Part shown: positions 36,914 to 45,198 of the stretch, piece after piece | Numbering within the stretch: position 1 is the first letter of the stretch | Layout of the letters: the number at the start of each line of letters is the position of its first letter | NCBI RefSeq assembly: GCF_007097265.1 | Contig: NZ_VJZP01000026.1 | Coordinates: 1-61,630 of the forward strand | Length of the DNA: 61,630 nucleotides | Origin: Flavobacterium gawalongense | GTDB lineage: Bacteria > Bacteroidota > Bacteroidia > Flavobacteriales > Flavobacteriaceae | Direction of reading: 5' to 3' | The notes under the pieces: model-generated | What the model was told of the DNA's origin: nothing | Seen by the model: only the letters and a program-made list of their open reading frames with translations | Databases searched by the model: none | Translations under genes and position numbers: made by a program

Positions 36914-38719
36914 ATGAAAAGCCCTAAAGAATCCATCGATACCATTTCATTCAAAAATTTACGACGATTGTATCTTTTCGCCTTATTAACTATTGCCATT
37001 ACGGTACTGTTGAGCCAATTGCTGATACAATACAATCTCAACAGTCAGTTGAGTGATTCGCGAATCATCAACATTTCAGGAAAACAAAGAATGTTGAGTC
37101 AGAAATTGACAAAAGAAGTTTTGATTTTGAATTTCGTGACCGATACCACCAAAAGCAAACAAGAAATCATTCGAATCAATAAAACCATTACGCTTTGGAA
37201 GTTTAACCATTATGCTTTGGAAAATGGTAATGACAGCCTTGGTTTCCCAAAAGAAAAAAGCGTAGCCCTTTCCAAATTATTTAAGGTAATCAAACCCAAT
37301 TTTGATAATATCCTAAACGCCACAACCCTTTTTTTAGAAAATAAAAAAGTACATGCGAAGGAAAGGGAAAATCAAAAACTAGTACAAACCATTCTTGAAA
37401 ATGAAGGCATCTTCCTTTCCAAAATGAACCAAATTGTGGGCGAGTACGACAAAGAAGCACTCGAGAAAGTAACACTGCAAAGCAAAACGGAATATGCAAT
37501 TTTACTATTTACCCTATTGGTTTTGTTATTGGAATTCCTGTTTATTTTCAAACCCACAAACCAAAAAGTAGAAAAACTTATTTCTAAACTTTTATCCTCC
37601 GAAAAAACGGCATTAAAACTCGCTTACAACACTGAAATAATTAGTGAAATAAAAGAAAATTCAGTCAAAGAATTGAAATCACTCAATTACGCCATGGAGA
37701 ATACCCTGCTCTATTGCCGTGTTGCCCCTGATGGTTCCCTAATACATATTGGTGAGAAATTCTCAAAACTGCTTCAATATAACCCATTCATTTCAGACAA
37801 AACCTTCTCCCAAGTATTAACGCCAATAGAAAAAGAGCAACTCGTAATCGATCGGATTATTTCCGAGAAACAGCGCAGTGGCTGGCAAGGTGAACTCAAT
37901 ATCACCAATAGAAATGGAGAATCTATTTGGTTGGACTTATCAATGGTTCCCGTAACCATAAAAAAAGAGGAGTCCGAATTATTGATTATCTGTTTTGATA
38001 TTACCGAACGTAAAAAAGCGGAACAGGAAGTCGAGCGATTGAATACCGAAAATGTAACCGATAAAATAAACCAACAGAAAATTATTTCGAGTAAAATTGT
38101 CGAAAATCAGGAAAACGAACAAAACAGGATTGCCAGAGAAATTCATGATGGAATCGGGCAAATGCTTACCGGATTAAAATTTAGTTTGGAAAGCATCAAT
38201 CTGGATGATAAAGAAAAAGCAGCTCAAAAAATAGAGTACTTAAAAAAATTATCACTAGATATCATAAAAGGGGTTCGTACCGCTACCTTCAACTTAATGC
38301 CCCCGGAATTGAGCGATCATGGTATTGTTTCCTCCATTGCAAAATTGGCTCAGGAATTATCAAAATTGACAGGAAAGAATATTCTTTTTTACAATAAAAC
38401 CAATTTTGACAAACGACTCGATTCTTTGATTGAAATCAACATCTATCGACTGACTCAGGAAGCCATTAACAACGCTTTAAAATATGCCGATTCCACACAT
38501 ATTATTGTACAATTATCTCATAGTAATTCTATTTTGAGCATTACAATTGACGATAACGGAAAAGGATTTGATATTAATGGGGCTGAAAAGAAGAGAAACA
38601 GCGAGTCCGGAATGGGGTTGGTTTTTATGAAAGAAAGAATCCAATATATTAATGGTCGGGTTTTCATTAACTCTATTCCAGGAGAAGGGACTCGTATTAC
38701 TTTTAATATTCCCATTTAA
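36914..38719 (+). CDS. Nitrate/nitrite-sensing histidine kinase, NarX-like
   Basis: A 601-residue membrane kinase. A first helix (about 19-40) leads into a periplasmic helical sensor of the PilJ/NarX type with the P-box-like ISGKQRMLSQKL (54-65), the segment known to bind nitrate in NarX. A second helix follows (about 195-215), then a PAS domain (about 262-372), a HisKA_3 dimerisation domain with phospho-acceptor His411 (REIHDGIGQMLTGLKFSL), and a HATPase domain (EAINNALKYA, DDNGKGFD, GMGLVFMKERI). It should phosphorylate the LuxR-type regulator encoded next. Its place between nirBD and narK supports nitrate or nitrite as signal. Confidence 0.92.
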   Translation: MKSPKESIDTISFKNLRRLYLFALLTIAITVLLSQLLIQYNLNSQLSDSRIINISGKQRMLSQKLTKEVLILNFVTDTTKSKQEIIRINKTITLWKFNHYALENGNDSLGFPKEKSVALSKLFKVIKPNFDNILNATTLFLENKKVHAKERENQKLVQTILENEGIFLSKMNQIVGEYDKEALEKVTLQSKTEYAILLFTLLVLLLEFLFIFKPTNQKVEKLISKLLSSEKTALKLAYNTEIISEIKENSVKELKSLNYAMENTLLYCRVAPDGSLIHIGEKFSKLLQYNPFISDKTFSQVLTPIEKEQLVIDRIISEKQRSGWQGELNITNRNGESIWLDLSMVPVTIKKEESELLIICFDITERKKAEQEVERLNTENVTDKINQQKIISSKIVENQENEQNRIAREIHDGIGQMLTGLKFSLESINLDDKEKAAQKIEYLKKLSLDIIKGVRTATFNLMPPELSDHGIVSSIAKLAQELSKLTGKNILFYNKTNFDKRLDSLIEINIYRLTQEAINNALKYADSTHIIVQLSHSNSILSITIDDNGKGFDINGAEKKRNSESGMGLVFMKERIQYINGRVFINSIPGEGTRITFNIPI

Positions 38720-38764
38720 AGAGGAATGACAAAAAGTAATTCTCAGATCCCAAATAAATTTCAA

Positions 38765-38780
38765 TCCCGAAGCTTCGGGA
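38765..38780. repeat. Short perfect palindrome
   Basis: TCCCGAAGCTTCGGGA lies between the kinase and regulator genes. It is a compact hairpin of a kind often dispersed in Flavobacterium genomes. It lacks a T-run, so it is not a classical terminator. Confidence 0.4.
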
Positions 38781-38930
38781 CAGAAAACTTAAAATTTCAA
38801 ACCTTAGCAAGCTCAAATGAATTATTTATTTACGGTACGTGAGGTTTCAAAAATTGAAAAATTGGAATTAATTTGAAATTTGTCTTTTGTTTTTGCCTTT
38901 TGTTTAAATTACGTATCTTAGCCATTATTT

Positions 38931-38946
38931 TAAGTTAATATACGTA
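38931..38946 (+). promoter_or_regulatory. NarL-type palindrome upstream of the response regulator
   Basis: TAAGTTAATATACGTA keeps the outer arms TAMGT-N6-ACKTA, 29 bases before the regulator ATG. It would make the regulator autoregulated. The inner bases deviate from the other sites. Confidence 0.5.
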
Positions 38947-38975
38947 ATAATTAAGATTTAAAAATTAAGTAAGTT

Positions 38976-39635
38976 ATGAGTAATACGATTCGAGTTGTTC
39001 TTGCGGATGATCATGTATTTGTAAGAGATGGTATCAAATCATTATTAGAAAACGAAGTAAACATAGAAGTTGTAGGCGAAGCTACGGATGGTTTAGAAGC
39101 ACTTAAAATACTGGGAATCAGCAAACCTGACTTACTGATTTTAGACATTCGTATGCCCAATTTAACCGGTATTGAAGTGGTTGAAAAATTGAGAAGCCAA
39201 AACAATACAGTAAAAATTGTTATGCTTTCCATGCATGAATCGGAAGAATACGTATTAAAATCAATTAAAGCAGGAGCCGATGGCTATTTACTAAAAGGTT
39301 CCAGTAAAGAAGAATTTCTTAAAGCACTTCATACCGTTGCTAATGGTGGAAAATATTTTAGTGGCGACATCTCTTCTATATTAATAGGCCAACTTAGTAA
39401 TCCGGCTGCATCTATGGAAACTAAGCAAATATTGGACGAAGAAATGCTGATAACCAAAAGAGAAAAAGAAATCCTTAAACTTTTATTATCCGGAAAAGGC
39501 AATAAAGAAATTGCGGAAGCTTTAGACATCAGCAAACGTACTGCAGAGGTTCACCGTTTTAATTTGATGAAAAAATTAAAAGTAAAAAATCTTATGGAAC
39601 TTTCTAATAAAGCAACTGAATATTCTTTATTGTAA
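38976..39635 (+). CDS. NarL-family response regulator
   Basis: A 219-residue two-domain regulator. The receiver (1-120) has Asp11-Asp12 and the phosphorylated Asp57 (LLILDIRMPN) and ends with KAGADGYLLKGSS. The LuxR-type helix-turn-helix lies at about 155-213 (ITKREKEILKLLLSGKGNKEIAEALDISKRTAEVHRFNLMKKL). It is the natural partner of the upstream kinase. NarL/NarP of E. coli bind 7-2-7 inverted heptamers; the palindromes found at this island's promoters have the same geometry, so this protein is the best candidate to bind them. Confidence 0.93.
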   Translation: MSNTIRVVLADDHVFVRDGIKSLLENEVNIEVVGEATDGLEALKILGISKPDLLILDIRMPNLTGIEVVEKLRSQNNTVKIVMLSMHESEEYVLKSIKAGADGYLLKGSSKEEFLKALHTVANGGKYFSGDISSILIGQLSNPAASMETKQILDEEMLITKREKEILKLLLSGKGNKEIAEALDISKRTAEVHRFNLMKKLKVKNLMELSNKATEYSLL

Positions 39636-39695
39636 TCTTTCTTTTTGCAGAAAAATATTTCCAATTCCTTAAAGACTACGTATATTTAGATAAAT

Positions 39696-39770
39696 TAAGT
39701 ATAAATACGTAATTATTTTTCGTAAACTGCGAAAACGCAGGTTTTAATAAAACATTAGTACTTATTTTTG
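39696..39770 (+). promoter_or_regulatory. narK promoter with NarL-type palindrome
   Basis: The palindrome TAAGTATAAATACGTA (39696-39711) lies upstream of a second partial copy, ATTAGTACTTA, abutting the -7 box TATTTTTG (39763-39770), 19 bases before the narK ATG. An extra half site TACGTAT lies at 39678. Confidence 0.6.
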
Positions 39771-39789
39771 TCAAAAAAATACAAGTATT

Positions 39790-41268
39790 ATGAAAACTAC
39801 AAATTCTTTATCACAATCTCACAGAATCTTATTTCTGAATACCCTTGCCTTTACGGTATGTTTTGCTTGTTGGACTCTAAATGGAGTGTTGGTTACCTTT
39901 TTGGTTGACAATGGCATTTTCAACTGGAGTGTTGTACAAGTAGGTTGGCTTTTGGGAATTCCAATTTTAACGGGTTCCATTATGCGTTTACCAATAGGAA
40001 TGCTGACCGATAAATATGGCGGAAAATATGTTTTCTCCTTTTTATTGCTGCTTTGTTCCATTCCTTTGTTTTTACTTCCTTTAGCAGATAGCTTTTTTAT
40101 GTTTGCGGTTTTAAGTTTCTTGTTTGGAATGGTAGGAACCAGTTTTGCCGTGGGTATTGGATTTACTTCAATTTGGTATCCAAAAGAATGGCAAGGAAGA
40201 GCTCTTGGAATTTTTGGAATGGGAAATGCTGGAGCAGCCATTACGACTTTTATGGCTCCGTCTTTGTTAAATCAATTTTCGGTTGAAGACCCACAAAATG
40301 GTTGGAAATTATTGCCGGTTATATACGGTATTGCTTTGTTAGTTATTGGAGTTTTATTCTTGGTTTTTGCCAAAAACAAAAAGATTGAAAACCACACTAA
40401 AACTGTTTCTCAAATGCTTGGATCATTGAAAAGTGTTCGAGTTTGGAGATTTGGAGCTTACTATTTCTTGGTATTTGGATGTTTCGTGGCCTATGCACAA
40501 TGGTTGTTGCCTAACTTTATGAACGTCTATCAAACCAGTTTGGTAATGGGAGGAATGTTTGCCACCATGTTTAGTTTGCCATCTGGAGTAATTCGTGCTT
40601 TTGGAGGATATTTATCCGATAAATTCGGAGCCAGGAAGGTAATGTATTGGGTTTTATCATCCTCTGTAATACTAAGTGCCTTGTTGATGGTGCCAAAAAT
40701 GGATATCACAACGGCTGGTCCTGGTGTTATGGCAGGAAAAAAAGGAATAATAACCGAAGTTTCTGAAACCAATGTAAGAGTTGGAGAAAAGGATTTTCCA
40801 ATCAATAAAAAAGTAGAAAAACCAGTTGAAAACTCTGTTTTTCCAACTAAAAATTCTTGGCAAGAAGTTGTTGTGAAACAAAACCAAGAAGTAAAGAAAA
40901 AAGAATTGTTGGCCAAAGGAGTAACAGCCATTCATTTTAGTGCCAATATGTGGGTATATTTAGTTTTAGTAATCTTGATTGGTATTTCCTGGGGAATTGG
41001 AAAAGCGGCGGTTTACAAACATATTCCAGAATATTTCCCGACAGAAGTGGGTGTAGTAGGAGGAATGGTAGGAATGATAGGTGGATTGGGAGGTTTCTTT
41101 GGGCCAATTATCTTTGGATATTTATTGACCAGTACTGGTTTTTGGTCAAGTTCTTGGATATTCATTTTGGTATTATCAGCCATTTGTTTGATTTGGATGC
41201 ACAGAACAGTAACCAAAATCATGAACGAAAATCAGCCTACGCTATCCAGAGAAATGGAACGTAAATAA
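39790..41268 (+). CDS. narK: NarK-type nitrate/nitrite MFS transporter
   Basis: A 492-residue MFS protein with about 12 helices and the nitrate-signature glycine-rich motifs (LGIFGMGNAGAAITTFMAPS in helix 5, and GVVGGMVGMIGGLGGFFGP near the end). It imports nitrate or exchanges it for nitrite. Residues about 304-382 form a hydrophilic insertion between two transmembrane helices (GKKGIITEVSETNVRVGEKDFPINKK and a charged helix KQNQEVKKKELLAKGV). The predicted strands resemble a small beta-barrel-like module. Classical NarK has a short loop there. Confidence 0.93.
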   Translation: MKTTNSLSQSHRILFLNTLAFTVCFACWTLNGVLVTFLVDNGIFNWSVVQVGWLLGIPILTGSIMRLPIGMLTDKYGGKYVFSFLLLLCSIPLFLLPLADSFFMFAVLSFLFGMVGTSFAVGIGFTSIWYPKEWQGRALGIFGMGNAGAAITTFMAPSLLNQFSVEDPQNGWKLLPVIYGIALLVIGVLFLVFAKNKKIENHTKTVSQMLGSLKSVRVWRFGAYYFLVFGCFVAYAQWLLPNFMNVYQTSLVMGGMFATMFSLPSGVIRAFGGYLSDKFGARKVMYWVLSSSVILSALLMVPKMDITTAGPGVMAGKKGIITEVSETNVRVGEKDFPINKKVEKPVENSVFPTKNSWQEVVVKQNQEVKKKELLAKGVTAIHFSANMWVYLVLVILIGISWGIGKAAVYKHIPEYFPTEVGVVGGMVGMIGGLGGFFGPIIFGYLLTSTGFWSSSWIFILVLSAICLIWMHRTVTKIMNENQPTLSREMERK

Positions 41269-41344
41269 TAATACTTTTTTGAATGGGTTATTTGGGTTAA
41301 AAAAATTGTTAATAAACACACCAGTAAACTTCATTTAAAAAAGA

Positions 41345-41490
41345 GCAGCAAAACTTTCAATTCCTCTAGAAAGTTTTTACTTCATGCACAGACGTAACGC
41401 TTTCTATTACGGTTTTACGTCTTGTGTAGAAGCTAAAAAACAACCGCAAAGTCGCAGATTTTAAAGCTGTGAGTTTGCGGTTTTGTTTTT
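41345..41490 (+). ncRNA. Candidate structured RNA with terminator downstream of narK
   Basis: Two hairpins (AAACTTTC/GAAAGTTT at 41351-41376, and CACAGACGTAA with TTACGTC plus TTGTG at 41387-41426) precede a terminator (AACCGCAAA 41442-41450 with TTTGCGGTT 41474-41482, then a T-run to 41490). It could be a small RNA or simply the structured 3' end of narK mRNA. The rest of 41269-41617 is empty. Confidence 0.35.
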
Positions 41491-41617
41491 AATTATTTGA
41501 GAAATAATGAAATTTAATTTAGTGTATATTTGAGTTTGATAATAAATACTTGTGATTTATAAGTTGCGTGTATAAATGAGTTACCTGCCATTCTAGAACT
41601 ACTAACAACGACAGAAA

Positions 41618-42389
41618 ATGAACAGAATTTTGATTCTTTTAATAATTGCACTATTAATCTCTTGTAAAAACAACAAGACACAAAATTATGCGATAACTTC
41701 AAAAATACCATTATCTGCAAAACCAACTGAGGAGATAGCCACTGAACCAACTATCGAAGATAAACTCAAAAGACACTTCGAACTTTACAGAATTAAACCT
41801 TCGATTATAATTAATAGAAGACAATAAAACAGAAATTCAACTCTCAAATCACAAAATAAAATGGTTCAACACCGACAATGAAACCAAAATCAGAATTGAT
41901 AATGACCTTTTTACGTTAAAGGACAAATTAACTTTAAACAAAGTTAGAGACGACAAAGACAGCGTAGATTTTGCAAACAATTGGGACGAAATTAAACTCT
42001 ACAAACATAATGATAGAGAATATATAGGAATACGAATGTCTTTCGACCCTTGCACAGGAATAGGTTGTAGTGTCAACTATTACTTGATTTATGACGTAAA
42101 AACAAAAATGAAAAACTTCTTCGGCACTTTTCGTACCGAAAACAAATTAGAGCTTTTTGATTTCAATAATAACGACAAAATTGACTATGTATCTAAAACA
42201 TATATTGATGATGTAGCGGAAGAAATTGTGAACTTGTATGAACTATATTCAATGGGAATTAACGGAAAATTCAATTTTCAAGTTGACAACCAAAACAAAC
42301 CTTATTTTATTAAGAGAACTTTTAACTCAGAAACTGATAAAGAAATTAAAGAAAAGTTTGAACAATATTGGATAACGAAAATAAAATAA
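41618..42389 (+). pseudogene. Lipoprotein gene broken by a frameshift
   Basis: The first frame (41618-41827) begins with a lipoprotein signal (MNRILILLIIALLISCKNNK, lipid Cys16) and ends shortly after FELYRIKPS. From about 41810 a different frame continues without a stop to 42389 (EDNKTEIQLSNHKIKWFN, then FDPCTGIGCSVNYYLIYDV, and FDFNNNDKIDYVSKTYIDD). Joined, they would make about 255 residues. The shift lies in the AT run near 41805-41815. It may be a real pseudogene or a sequencing error. The family is not recognised. Confidence 0.65.
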
Positions 42390-42521
42390 CCCCAGCTCCG
42401 CAAAGCAAAGTTTCCTACTTTACGGAAGTGAAAAACGGTCTAAAATCGAAAAATAAAACGTCAAAGTCCGATAATTTTCTGGGTTGAACAGGAAACATTA
42501 ACTATTGAACAATCGCCTGAT

Positions 42522-42560
42522 GTAGAGACGCACTGCAGTGCGTCTCTGCCGCGTCTCTAC
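42522..42560. repeat. GTAGAGACG hairpin repeat
   Basis: A perfect 24-base palindrome (42524-42547, core GCACTGCAGTGC) is followed by a further CGTCTCTAC that can pair with the opening GTAGAGACG. Similar short dyads are known to be dispersed in cyanobacterial and Bacteroidota intergenic regions. No gene lies in 42390-42595. Confidence 0.5.
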
Positions 42561-42595
42561 GACGGTACGCAAATATATTTTATAGACACATAATA

Positions 42596-42634
42596 AAAAA
42601 TCCCTGCAAATGGTTTCATTACAGGGATTTATTC
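42596..42634 (-). terminator. Terminator at the end of the nrt/cld operon
   Basis: The arms AAATCCCTG and CAGGGATTT close a 15-base loop and are followed on the minus strand by a T-rich run. A degenerate version of the same sequence (CATTACAGGGAATC) occurs at about 43340-43370 between cld and the ATPase gene, so this 3' flank was duplicated. Confidence 0.65.
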
Positions 42635-42659
42635 AATAACACAAGCTAAACCAAAAACT

Positions 42660-42735
42660 AACTTTTATACACCATACCCTTATCTTCGATAGAGAATTTA
42701 TCGGTTAATAAGTGTAATAATTTATCTCTTAACGC
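42660..42735 (-). pseudogene. Duplicated 3' fragment of the nitrate ABC ATPase gene
   Basis: On the minus strand this piece reads LRDKLLHLLTDKFSIEDKGM followed by VYKS and a stop, against the real ATPase end LRDKLLHLLTDKFSIEDMDM followed by VYEK. The surrounding 3' sequence also matches. It is a relic of a second ATPase gene or of a tandem duplication around cld. Confidence 0.7.
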
Positions 42736-42747
42736 TATGATTATCGT

Positions 42748-43296
42748 TTACATTCTTACCAATCTAATATCAATTTCCCTGTCCACATAACTCCATTCTT
42801 CTGTTTTTCGAAGTGCATTTAAAAGTTCTTCAAAAGCAGCTGCATCAGCTGGAGCGTATTCAAACCAGGTCAAAAAATCAAAAGGTTCACCAATATCCCG
42901 AGAATGGAATAGCTTCCGAGCAATTGCAGGCAAATATTTCATTCCTGTTTGGGTATGCTGGGATTTATTTTCCATTATTTTTCTACGTTCATCTTGCGCT
43001 AAATTCCACCATGCTTCCGATTTCCGGATGGGAATAAATGCAGCTAAAGTAGCTTCTGAGCGGCCTAAATCTTCTTGAATAGCAACCAAGTTGTCTTTAT
43101 CCTCTTTCTCCGTATACCGAAGGTTACTCACAATTCCTTTTAGGGTCCAAATTCCTTTATTAGACGGAACTAAAGAACTTGAAATCTTTTTTATGTGAGA
43201 AACCGGCTCTATTGATTCTCCTTTCAAAGCAATCATTGAAGTTACTTTCCATTCCCCAACATTATCGCCTACGAAATCAAAAATTGTAGTATTCAT
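42748..43296 (-). CDS. cld: Chlorite dismutase family protein, short dimeric type
   Basis: A 182-residue heme protein. It matches the Nitrobacter-type (clade 2) chlorite dismutase as I remember it, at the same length: IPIRKSEAWWNLAQDERRKIMENKSQH, KYLPAIARKLFHSRDIGEPFDFLTWFEYAP and EEWSYVDREIDIRLVR. The proximal heme ligand His114 and the distal Arg127 needed for chlorite decomposition are both present at the same numbers. It would convert chlorite to chloride and oxygen. It lies 90 bases behind the nitrate ABC ATPase in the same direction. Since nitrate transporters and reductases also handle chlorate, a detoxification role is likely. Confidence 0.92.
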   Translation of the reverse strand: MNTTIFDFVGDNVGEWKVTSMIALKGESIEPVSHIKKISSSLVPSNKGIWTLKGIVSNLRYTEKEDKDNLVAIQEDLGRSEATLAAFIPIRKSEAWWNLAQDERRKIMENKSQHTQTGMKYLPAIARKLFHSRDIGEPFDFLTWFEYAPADAAAFEELLNALRKTEEWSYVDREIDIRLVRM

Positions 43297-43386
43297 ATTG
43301 ATTTATTTTTATAATTATTTAGGGTTTATATAAAAAAACCCCATAATGCCAAATCATTACAGGGAATCTCAACTAAACTAAACCAA

Positions 43387-44193
43387 TTATTTTTCATAGA
43401 CCATATCCATATCTTCAATGGAGAACTTATCCGTTAACAAATGTAATAATTTATCTCTTAGCTCAATATATTCAGGCATTTTTACGATTTCTATTTTGTT
43501 TCGAGGTCTTGGTAAATGGACTTCTACAATCTCCCTAATGGTTGAAGCGGGACCATTATTTAATACCACAATTCTATCTGACAAAAACAATGCTTCTTCA
43601 ATATCATGTGTAATCATAACAATAGTTTTATCTCTATGGTTTAAGTTCCATAATTTCAAAACTTCTAATTGCATCGTACCTTTTGTAAGTGCATCAAGTG
43701 CTCCAAAAGGTTCATCCAATAATAAGACTCCCGGATTGATAGCAAATGCTCTCGCGATTGCCACTCTTTGCTTCATTCCGCCTGACAATTGTCCTGGTAA
43801 TTTATCTTTATGTTCAAATAAATTAACCATTTTAAGGTTTTTCTCTACAATTTCATGCTTTTCTTTTTTGGAACAATCCATTACGGCATCTACTGCCTGA
43901 AAAATATTTTGTTCTACTGTCATCCAAGGTAATAAGGAATAATTTTGAAAAACAATACCTCTATCCGGTCCTGGGCCTTTTATTTTTTTATTATCTAATT
44001 CTACTGATCCTCCTGTTGGAGTTAACATCCCTCCTATTGCATTCATAATGGTCGATTTACCACAACCTGAATGACCGATAATTGAGATAATCTCGCCTTT
44101 TTTGATGGATAGATTAATATCTCTTACTGCAATGTATTTTCCTTTTGGAGTTGGAAACGAAATTTCCAAATCTTTTATTTCTAAATAACTCAT
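43387..44193 (-). CDS. nrtD: Nitrate/nitrite ABC transporter ATP-binding protein
   Basis: A 268-residue ABC ATPase of the nitrate/sulfonate/taurine class. Walker A GHSGCGKST (about 39-47), Q-loop region VFQNYSLLPW, signature LSGGMKQR, Walker B VLLLDEPFGALD and the H-loop MITHDIEEA are all intact. It powers the permease encoded 20 bases upstream. Its last 25 codons are duplicated as a relic at 42660-42735. Confidence 0.93.
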   Translation of the reverse strand: MSYLEIKDLEISFPTPKGKYIAVRDINLSIKKGEIISIIGHSGCGKSTIMNAIGGMLTPTGGSVELDNKKIKGPGPDRGIVFQNYSLLPWMTVEQNIFQAVDAVMDCSKKEKHEIVEKNLKMVNLFEHKDKLPGQLSGGMKQRVAIARAFAINPGVLLLDEPFGALDALTKGTMQLEVLKLWNLNHRDKTIVMITHDIEEALFLSDRIVVLNNGPASTIREIVEVHLPRPRNKIEIVKMPEYIELRDKLLHLLTDKFSIEDMDMVYEK

Positions 44194-44213
44194 AGTCGTA
44201 TTTTTAAATTTTA

Positions 44214-45101
44214 TTAAGCTTTATAAGCCACTTTGTTTTCGATGAAAGTAAATAATCTGTCAAAAAGTAATCCTACAATACCAATGATGATAATTGCCGA
44301 TATAACTTTTTCTAAGCTTAATGCATTCCAGCTGTCCCAAACAAAGAACCCGATTCCGGCACCACCTGATAACATTTCACCGGCAACAATTACTAACCAA
44401 GCGACGCTGATACTCAATCGTAATCCTGTGATGATATGAGGCAAACTGTAAGGAACAAGAATTTTTGTCAGATAACGCATTTTCGAAAATCCAAATGCTT
44501 TAGCTACGTTTTTATGATCTTGCGGAATCGATGCTACTCCAAAAGAAGTATTGATAAGTGTAGACCATAATGACGTTATAAAAACAATAAATATAGTTGC
44601 CATTCCGGTATCTTTAAAAACTACCAAACCTATTGGAAACCAAGCCAGTGGTGAAACTGGTTTTAATAATTGAACAATTGGATAAAAAAGTTGCTTACAA
44701 ATAGTACTGGCTCCCATTAAAATCCCTACTGGAATAGCAATTAAAGATCCTAATAAAAATCCCATCAATACTGTTTTTATCGAATTGAACAGTTGTAAAC
44801 CAATTCCTTTATCATTAGGGCCATAGTCATAAAAGGGATCGCTTAACATTTCTTTCAAAACCGTTAGAGTCGGTATTGGACCAGGAAGTGCATCTTTAGT
44901 ATAATAACTCAATAAACTCCAAAATCCGCCAAAAACAAACAAACCTACACCTGCCAAAAGCAATGATTTCGATTTTATAAGTAAAGTATTTAATGCTAAT
45001 TTGAGTTTATAATTTTCTTCTATGACACTTTTTTTAATTTCTGTCGAAACATTGATTTCTGTATTTGGTTTATCAATGATTAGTGTGTTTTTATCAGACA
45101 T
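44214..45101 (-). CDS. nrtB: Nitrate ABC transporter permease
   Basis: A 295-residue inner-membrane permease of the nitrate/sulfonate/taurine class with about six helices after a roughly 45-residue cytoplasmic start. The EAA-loop region is SIPQDHKNVAKAFGFSKMRYLTKILVPYSLPHIITGLRLSISVAWLVIVAGEM. It forms the channel with the NrtD ATPase and receives nitrate from the NrtA-like binding protein. A diverged copy of the CCTCACYCCARCCCTCTC repeat lies just upstream (45139-45171). Confidence 0.92.
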   Translation of the reverse strand: MSDKNTLIIDKPNTEINVSTEIKKSVIEENYKLKLALNTLLIKSKSLLLAGVGLFVFGGFWSLLSYYTKDALPGPIPTLTVLKEMLSDPFYDYGPNDKGIGLQLFNSIKTVLMGFLLGSLIAIPVGILMGASTICKQLFYPIVQLLKPVSPLAWFPIGLVVFKDTGMATIFIVFITSLWSTLINTSFGVASIPQDHKNVAKAFGFSKMRYLTKILVPYSLPHIITGLRLSISVAWLVIVAGEMLSGGAGIGFFVWDSWNALSLEKVISAIIIIGIVGLLFDRLFTFIENKVAYKA

Positions 45102-45138
45102 GGTAATATAATTTAGTTTAATTAAGGTATTTCTAATG

Positions 45139-45171
45139 CCTCACTCCAACCCTCTCTATAAGGAGAGGGAG
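45139..45171. repeat. Diverged copy of the nirB-nirD spacer repeat arm
   Basis: It begins CCTCACTCCAACCCTCTCTA and matches the 32-base arm found twice at 35751-35885 with a few changes. It sits between the binding-protein and permease genes of the nrt operon. Confidence 0.55.
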
Positions 45172-45198
45172 TAGAGACAATGTTATTCTATTTTGGAT

